Assembly: GCA_022709385.1 (NCBI GenBank)
Contig: JAKLIX010000023.1
Coordinates: 1-58,202 of the forward strand
Length of the DNA stretch: 58,202 nucleotides
From: Bacteroidota bacterium
Lineage (GTDB): Bacteria > Bacteroidota > Bacteroidia > Bacteroidales > CAIXZF01
Reading direction: 5' to 3'
The translations under genes and the position numbers were made by a program. Positions 53,063 through 58,202 of the stretch are shown in pieces (the first letter of the stretch is position 1; every line of letters begins with the position of its first letter). The notes beneath the pieces are model-generated. The model was not told where the DNA came from. It was given only the letters and a program-made list of their open reading frames with translations, and ran no database searches.

Positions 53063-53640
53063 GAGCGGCCTCCTTTCCTGTGAAGGGTTTTACGGAAAAT
53101 GGCGGCAAGCCCTTTCCGGTCGCGGATCAGTTCCGGAAGAAAACTCAGTTTGCCCTTGGCGATCATACCCGGGGCAAGTGCCACATCCTGTCCGAGCTGG
53201 AAGGAACGGGCCTTGTAGTCGGCAATCAGCCCAAGCTCATAAAGCCGCCCGGTATAGTCGATGGAATCCAGAAAAGCTTTGTGGAATGCAATGATGTTTT
53301 TTGCTTTGGGATGGGTCATCTTCTTCTCCAGCGAACGTTGCCTGCAAAAGTCCATGACTCCCGGAATGTCTATTTCCATAGGGCAGCGCGTGGCACAGGT
53401 TTCACAGGTCACACATAGCCAGATGGTCTCCGAACGCAGGGCAATCGCTTCATTCTGCCTGTCCTCTGTCTGTAAAAGGCGCATGATCACGCTGGGAGGA
53501 TAATCCATGTCCTCAGCCAACGGACAGCCGGCCGAGCACTTTCCGCACTGGTAACATTTCTGTACGGAAATCTCCCGCGCGTCATGGATCTCCTCCATCA
53601 GGCTGCCCTTCTTGTGAATGGTGTGGGGTGCACTTGACAT
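53059..53640 (-). CDS. hdrC: HdrC-like [4Fe-4S] subunit
   Basis: A 193-residue ferredoxin-like protein with CYQCGKCSAGCP (about 30-41) and CVTCETCATRCPME (about 76-89). It passes electrons between HdrA and HdrB. It is the first gene of the long operon. In the 343-bp gap upstream (53641-53983) the minus strand has a -7-like TAATTTTG at 53784-53777 but no good -33 box, so the operon promoter is not certain. Confidence 0.95.
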   Translation of the reverse strand: MSSAPHTIHKKGSLMEEIHDAREISVQKCYQCGKCSAGCPLAEDMDYPPSVIMRLLQTEDRQNEAIALRSETIWLCVTCETCATRCPMEIDIPGVMDFCRQRSLEKKMTHPKAKNIIAFHKAFLDSIDYTGRLYELGLIADYKARSFQLGQDVALAPGMIAKGKLSFLPELIRDRKGLAAIFRKTLHRKGGRS

Positions 53641-53681
53641 GGGAATATATTTAATGCTTTCTGTTGATAATCAGTGCTTTG

Positions 53682-53713
53682 TTTGAAAAGAACCGTCCTG
53701 TTTGTTATCTTTG
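53682..53713 (+). promoter_or_regulatory. Orphan plus-strand promoter TTTG-N20-TATCTTTG
   Basis: TTTG 53682-53685, 20 bases, TATCTTTG 53706-53713: a full match to the Bacteroidetes consensus, but pointing away from hdrC and toward the opposite strand of the next gene (53984-54745). No open reading frame of note follows, so it could drive a small RNA or be chance. Confidence 0.4.
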
Positions 53714-53983
53714 TAACAGTTTAAGGTAAATATTTGATTAACAGCAATTTAATCCTTGTGCTTTGCTGAAATCAGGCAAAATTATAATTTAATTTTTATT
53801 TGATTGCTAAAGCACCCGCTATTTAAAATGATTCAAAAAAACGGGTATTAGACGGAAATATCAGATATTTAACACAATAGCATTATATCCATCTATATAG
53901 AATAATCCATGTGATGAGGGATAAATAAACCATTGGCGGCTAAAGCACGATGGCAGAAAGCCACACATGTAATCCCCTGACTG

Positions 53984-54745
53984 CTATCCGGTTCTTCCCC
54001 CCAGGGCGTCGACCTTTTTTTGGAGGTTGCTGATGTGTTGTTCCTGGGTTTGAATCGCTGATTGTAAGGCGGCAACGAGTTTCTCCGTATGTTGTCCGGA
54101 CTGGTTTGTACATGCCTTCAGTCCCTCTTCGAGCTTTTGATCAAACACCTGCGATTGCTTTGAGGTCTGGTCATGGAGGTCGTTGATGTCAGCACTGTGT
54201 TTTACCTGTATCTGATTGATATTGTGCTTGATATCGCCAATACCGTTCTGCATGCCCGTCAATTGGCTTTTCATATCCTCAAGGCTGTTCAACAGTTCGT
54301 CGCGCAGTTCATCCCCTCTTTGCCTGAGGGCGTGTATCCTTTTGCGCTGCATCCAGTCGATCAGCAGCAGGCAGATACCGCCGGCTATCACCAGGATAAT
54401 GCCCGTCATGGCATATTGTTTCCACCTGCCAAGCCTGGTATCTGTATCCTGTACACGGGCACAGACCTTTTCGAGTGAATTGCAGTAGAATTGCATGCTG
54501 TCTTTCTGGCTGACGATTTTCTGTTCTGATTCGGTCAGGCCTGTACCCAGGCTGTCGATCAGCTGCTGTTGCGCCAGAAATAACTTCTTCAGTTCAAGGT
54601 GTTGTACCTTCACCTGGGTAAGCTTCTTTTCGAGCTCAAGGGCTTTGTTTGTCTGGATATCGGAATCTGCGTTCTTTACGCCTGTCTGGGCGACAGCGCA
54701 TTGCATGATGGCTGTCAGCAAACTGATGGTCAGGATTTTTCTCAT
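53984..54745 (-). CDS. Membrane protein with coiled coils on both sides
   Basis: A signal peptide (MRKILTISLLTAIMQCAVAQ) precedes a periplasmic coiled coil (residues 30-95, Leu/Gln/Lys-rich heptads), one membrane helix (YAMTGIILVIAGGICLLLI, about 110-128) and a second long coiled coil (135-250). No enzymatic domain is seen. It may be a structural or scaffold protein. It is separated from hdrC by 343 bases and is likely a single-gene unit. The family is unknown. Confidence 0.65.
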   Translation of the reverse strand: MRKILTISLLTAIMQCAVAQTGVKNADSDIQTNKALELEKKLTQVKVQHLELKKLFLAQQQLIDSLGTGLTESEQKIVSQKDSMQFYCNSLEKVCARVQDTDTRLGRWKQYAMTGIILVIAGGICLLLIDWMQRKRIHALRQRGDELRDELLNSLEDMKSQLTGMQNGIGDIKHNINQIQVKHSADINDLHDQTSKQSQVFDQKLEEGLKACTNQSGQHTEKLVAALQSAIQTQEQHISNLQKKVDALGGRTG

Positions 54746-54903
54746 GGATGCCGGATTTGAAATTGTGGCCGAATATAAGCAATCCTGGTTTGAAAATCAA
54801 GGGTTTTTAGAGATATTTCCGTTCGAATTCAGGAAATCCGGATGCCGGCTCAGGTGTATGCAAACCTGTCAAGTATGAGTATATCTTTGCACAAACCTGA
54901 AGC

Positions 54904-55464
54904 ATGATGGTAAGGACTGAACTTTTACGTATTCTCGGGATGGGCAGCGAACGTGCCGTGGCCGAACTGGCTGCCGGCATCATTGCTGCAGACCGGGCTG
55001 CATTTGATACCATGCTGGACATATGCTTCACCGAAAAGTATCCGGTTTCGATGCGTGCCGCCCGTGCCGTCCAGCTATGCTGCGAACAGGATGCGGCTTT
55101 TCTGCTGCCGCAGCTCGAAGCTGTCATCCCCCGCGCCCTCTCCTCCCCGGTGGAAGGAGTGAAACGAAGCTTCCTGAAACTGCTGGGCGACGGTATCGGT
55201 CTGGTTCAGCTCGAAGATCCCGGCTACCTGGCCGACACCTGTTTCCGGCTGCTGTCGGATCCGGGACAGAAACCCGCCATCAGGATTTACGCCATGAGGA
55301 TACTGCTGCGCCTTGCCGGAACGGAGCCGGAACTCGGCAGGGAACTGGCCGAAGTGATCCGCTTCCGGGATGAAGGAGAAGCACCTTCCTTTAAAATCTG
55401 TGCTGCCCGGACGCTCAAGGCCCTGGAAGCCCTCAGCCAGGGAAAAACTTCACGGATAATTTAA
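54904..55464 (+). CDS. Helical-repeat (HEAT-like) protein
   Basis: The 186-residue cytoplasmic protein is all-helical with repeating Ala/Leu helices (RAARAVQLCCEQDAAFL, GVKRSFLKLLGDGIG, AIRIYAMRILLRLAG, FKICAARTLKALEAL), in the manner of HEAT/ARM repeats. Helix pairs recur every 35-40 residues. Such proteins bind partners; no target is visible. A -7-like TATCTTTG (54882-54889) lies 14 bases before the start, without a good -33 box. Confidence 0.6.
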   Translation: MMVRTELLRILGMGSERAVAELAAGIIAADRAAFDTMLDICFTEKYPVSMRAARAVQLCCEQDAAFLLPQLEAVIPRALSSPVEGVKRSFLKLLGDGIGLVQLEDPGYLADTCFRLLSDPGQKPAIRIYAMRILLRLAGTEPELGRELAEVIRFRDEGEAPSFKICAARTLKALEALSQGKTSRII

Positions 55465-55628
55465 CACTTAACCTTTGAAATTCAAAGGGATAAAGCAGAA
55501 AATTGAAGGGAGAAGTGAAGGATGTCTCGTCCTCGTGTCCCTGCCTGCCGGCAGGTTCGGTGTGAAATGTTCAGCGGTTTGGAAGTTTATTCAGGTTTCA
55601 GCCGGGGGGAACCCAGCGAGCAGGCATT

Positions 55629-55802
55629 TTTTGGTTTGCTGATGTGGAAGTTTGCTGATGTGCTGGTTTGCTAATGTTAGTTGTTTAGTTAGATAACTGT
55701 TACTCTGAGAATTGTGGAATTGATGCGGTAGATTCACCAGCAAACTTGCAATACTTTTCCAGCATACTGCCACACCAACACATTAGCACATCTGCAAACC
55801 AG
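55629..55802. repeat. Inverted pair of simple repeats (TTTGCTGATGTG type)
   Basis: Left part: three copies of a 13-base unit like GTTTGCTGATGTG (55633-55675). Right part: ACACATTAGCACATCTGCAA (55778-55797), the complement of the same unit. Together they form an imperfect long inverted repeat. No gene is present. Confidence 0.55.
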
Positions 55803-55977
55803 ATGAAATTTCCAATAAACAAGAAAACCGATTCCAGGATTGGCAGAGAAACCTTGGGGAGCGGACCGAGGAGCGGAGCGACGAGGGAGCTTCCCAGTTT
55901 CGGCGCCAATCCGTGGCCCCGCGGCCTGAGCGAAAAGAAAAATAACGCACAGGTGCCAATTAGAAATGGATGTTACC

Positions 55978-56029
55978 ATGTGACACATTCCTCCGCCGAT
56001 GTGGCACATGGTGCTTCGATGTGTCACAT
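55978..56029. promoter_or_regulatory. Three palindromic sites ATGTGNCACAT
   Basis: ATGTGACACAT (55978-55988), ATGTGGCACAT (55999-56009) and ATGTGTCACAT (56019-56029) are each palindromic around one base and are spaced 21 and 20 bases, two helical turns, placing them on one face of the DNA. First and last are also perfect complements of each other, so a hairpin is possible too. It lies in an 836-bp gap with no gene. Confidence 0.6.
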
Positions 56030-56148
56030 TGAAAACCTAGAAACAGAACATACTTCCTGAAGATTGTTATTCAAGAAACCATGCTATCATTAACAAGAAA
56101 AGATACTAATCGACTATTCGCGCCTTAACTTCAGCATATCCTAACTTA

Positions 56149-56196
56149 TATACCGACACGGAACAGTTTTGCGAAAAATTGTTCCGTGTCGGTATA
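56149..56196. other. Very strong hairpin with GCGA tetraloop
   Basis: Arms TATACCGACACGGAACA (56149-56165) and its exact complement (56180-56196) enclose one G-T pair and four further pairs (TTTT/AAAA), giving a 22-bp stem closed by GCGA, a GNRA-type loop. It lies 105 bases beyond the stop of the minus-strand propeller gene. No T-run follows on either strand. Confidence 0.75.
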
Positions 56197-56300
56197 AACC
56201 ACAAAGCAACTACTGTATCATTAAGAATCATCATTTTAAATAATCTCATTCCGCTTTCACAGTCTCCTTGAGAAAGTCCAGTGGTATCACCATATGGATT

Positions 56301-58202
56301 TCAATTATGCACGATTTTAATTGATCTGAAACGTCCAAATGAATCAGATATTCTAAAAAAGTACAAGCCTTCTGGTACTTCTGAAATATCTAATCTGTAC
56401 CTTACTGTTGATGAAGGGATAAAGGCTGATGTAATGATTTTCCCACTTGTATTGTATAATTCTAAATACAAATTTCCTTTTAAGTCATCTGGAATTTCAA
56501 TCCATAAAAAATCACTAACCGGATTAGGATAAATTCTACATTCTTTTTTCTCAATAACAGGAGCTTTTGTTATAATATCTGAGAATAACCGCCGCCAAAC
56601 ACTGGCATAAGATGTTCCGGCATAGATATAATTATCATTAAAGCTAAATGACAGTACACTCAATGGGCCAAGACCTTCATTTATCGGAGTCCAATAAATA
56701 GAATCCAGATCTGATTTATAAACTCCATCAATAGTACCAATAAAAAAATTTGCATCTGTATGAATACACTCGCGAACCTGAGAAGTTGTTAACCCGTCAT
56801 TAATAGGTGTCCAAAATGAAACAGCATTATCTGAGCGATGCATCCCAAATCCCTCGCTGCAAGTTAACATTTGATTATTGTACTCTGATATTGATTGTAC
56901 TAACCAAGTATTTGTAATGTTGTTATTTACCGACGTCCATGAACTTCCATAATCTGTTGACATGGCAACGCCCACAATACCAACCGATGCAAAAACAGTA
57001 TCTCCTTTCACCCCCAAGGCTCGAACAATTAAATCAGGCAACCCATTATTAACGGCAGCCCAACTATCACCGTTATCAGTTGAATGAAAAACACCACCAT
57101 TCCAGGTAGAAACAAACAAGTGATTAGAACACTTAACGAAATCTGTAATCTGTAACTCGGTAATACCTGCATTTATCTGAGTCCATGAAGTACCAGTATC
57201 TGAGGACCGGAAAACACCTCCATACGGTGTGCCAAGAAACAATTGATTGCCGTCAATCGCTAACTTAGTAGTATACAAATCAGTCAAACCAATATTGACC
57301 GGTGACCAAGAATCTCCCTCATCAGTCGACCTGTAAATTCCATTCCTATGAGTTGCCGCAAAAATATAGTTTGAGGGAAAACCGTTAGAAGAAATAATCT
57401 TTCCCAGTGATTTTATTCTAACACAACAAATACCTAAGTTTGTTTCAGTCCAGTAGTTACCACTATCATTTGAAGTATATACCCCTGGTGAGATTCCTGC
57501 ATAAATTCTTGAACCAGAAGCAGCAAGAGCCTTAATAGAAAGATATGGCAATCCATTGGATACTGACACCCAGGGTCCAGATGGTATACTTAACATAAAT
57601 ATACCACTGGTTTTGGTCCCTGCATATATGCTGTTCCCAAATTTAGCAAAACATTTAATGGATAAACTTGACAGGGCCTGGTTATTTACCGACCAATTAC
57701 TCCCGTTAGTACTAGAGATAAACACTCCTCCCCCATTTGTACCGGCATAAACTAATGGACCATCAGCATATAATGCATAAACGAACAGATTGCTCAGCCC
57801 GCTATTAACTGCAGTCCAGGATAATCCATTGTCATCTGACCGGAATATGCCCCCTCCGTTGGTTCCGGCATATACATATCCCTCATTAGCTACTAACGAA
57901 CGGATGTCTGTGTTTTCAAGTCCGGAAGTTACTTCTGTCCAGGAGCTACCATTGTTTATGGATCTGAAAAGACCCTGAGTTGTTCCTGCAAAAATGACAG
58001 TTCCACTAACAGCCATGCAAGTAGCACCACTAGGAGGTAATCCTGGATTAACTAAAGTCCATGAATTTCCAAGGTTATTAGAATAATAATATCCATTACC
58101 CATACTTGCAATCAGATTGTTCCCTGCTGCTACAAAGGCATAAATAGTAAGATTTGTAAAACCATTATTAACAGCATTCCAGGACATTCCTAAAGTATCA
58201 AA
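56301..58202 (-). CDS. Beta-propeller surface protein with T9SS sorting domain, 5' end off window
   Basis: The frame is still open at the window edge (codons before the first ATG at 58187 read FDTLG), so the gene is partial. About 12 repeats of the type YAGTNGGGIFRSDDNGLSWTAV build a BNR/Ycf48-like propeller. The last 85 residues (KECRIYPNPVSDFLWIEI to IKIVHN) are a type A Por sorting domain, so it is exported and surface-bound by the type IX system. Its DNA is more AT-rich than the Nuo operon. Ligand and role unknown. Confidence 0.9.
   Translation of the reverse strand, partial: FDTLGMSWNAVNNGFTNLTIYAFVAAGNNLIASMGNGYYYSNNLGNSWTLVNPGLPPSGATCMAVSGTVIFAGTTQGLFRSINNGSSWTEVTSGLENTDIRSLVANEGYVYAGTNGGGIFRSDDNGLSWTAVNSGLSNLFVYALYADGPLVYAGTNGGGVFISSTNGSNWSVNNQALSSLSIKCFAKFGNSIYAGTKTSGIFMLSIPSGPWVSVSNGLPYLSIKALAASGSRIYAGISPGVYTSNDSGNYWTETNLGICCVRIKSLGKIISSNGFPSNYIFAATHRNGIYRSTDEGDSWSPVNIGLTDLYTTKLAIDGNQLFLGTPYGGVFRSSDTGTSWTQINAGITELQITDFVKCSNHLFVSTWNGGVFHSTDNGDSWAAVNNGLPDLIVRALGVKGDTVFASVGIVGVAMSTDYGSSWTSVNNNITNTWLVQSISEYNNQMLTCSEGFGMHRSDNAVSFWTPINDGLTTSQVRECIHTDANFFIGTIDGVYKSDLDSIYWTPINEGLGPLSVLSFSFNDNYIYAGTSYASVWRRLFSDIITKAPVIEKKECRIYPNPVSDFLWIEIPDDLKGNLYLELYNTSGKIITSAFIPSSTVRYRLDISEVPEGLYFFRISDSFGRFRSIKIVHN

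Noticed and set aside
55746..56060. Protein of 104 residues in the gene-free gap
   Set aside because: It crosses simple repeats and the palindromic array and has no start signal or protein-like pattern.

Overview
The window looks like a chromosomal segment of an anaerobic Bacteroidota (Bacteroidales-like) genome. Two large secreted proteins end in type IX secretion (Por) sorting domains, several promoters fit the Bacteroidetes TTTG / TAnnTTTG pattern, complex I lacks NuoEFG, and a hexameric glutamate dehydrogenase is present. No rRNA or tRNA gene was recognised.

Region 1 (1-14153) is an accessory island, visibly more AT-rich than the rest. Both edges carry the same scrap: a remnant of an IS200-like (RAYT) transposase 3' end, REP-like hairpins, 81-bp tandem repeats and a decayed 3' end of comM/yifB. 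Between the edges lie an XRE regulator, a secreted transglutaminase-like protein, an RHS-core protein with a possible caspase-like tail, a small membrane protein (possible immunity partner), a large SF2 helicase with a nuclease-like tail, and a five-gene minus-strand CBASS operon. The CBASS operon encodes a DUF2188 protein, a Cap16-like 2TM-NUDIX protein, a CD-NTase, a stand-alone E2-like protein and a second membrane-anchored CD-NTase-like enzyme. Divergent from it is a three-gene unit: a sigma-70-like factor, an unknown protein and an ImmA/IrrE metallopeptidase. The 176-bp gap between the two units holds two sets of perfect inverted repeats. I propose that the sigma/IrrE unit controls the CBASS operon.

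Region 2 (14330-28119) is core-like. It holds a TPR/SpoIIE phosphatase, gdhA, a large receiver plus PEP/pyruvate-binding protein, a zinc-ribbon protein followed by an 8-bp tandem repeat, and a 1630-residue T9SS-exported lamin-tail protein.

Region 3 (28120-34168) is a three-gene NuoE / NuoF / (GltD-NuoG fusion) operon. Its architecture matches Stn-type electron-bifurcating transhydrogenases linking NADH, NADPH and ferredoxin. An outer-membrane barrel protein, repeat remnants and a small PIN toxin-antitoxin pair follow.

Region 4 (53640 down to 36675, minus strand) is one long, tightly packed operon: hdrC-hdrB-hdrA, nuoA-B-C-D-H-I-J-K-L-M-N, a small unknown gene, then floxD-C-B-A. It joins an 11-subunit complex I without the NADH-input module to a complete heterodisulfide-reductase/flavin-oxidoreductase set. 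This suggests that HdrABC-FloxABCD makes reduced ferredoxin (or directly feeds electrons) for proton- or sodium-pumping Nuo.

Region 5 (53641-58202) holds a membrane coiled-coil protein, a HEAT-like protein, a non-coding stretch with a triple palindromic array and a very strong GCGA-tetraloop hairpin, and the 3' part of a beta-propeller protein with a T9SS sorting tail that runs off the window.
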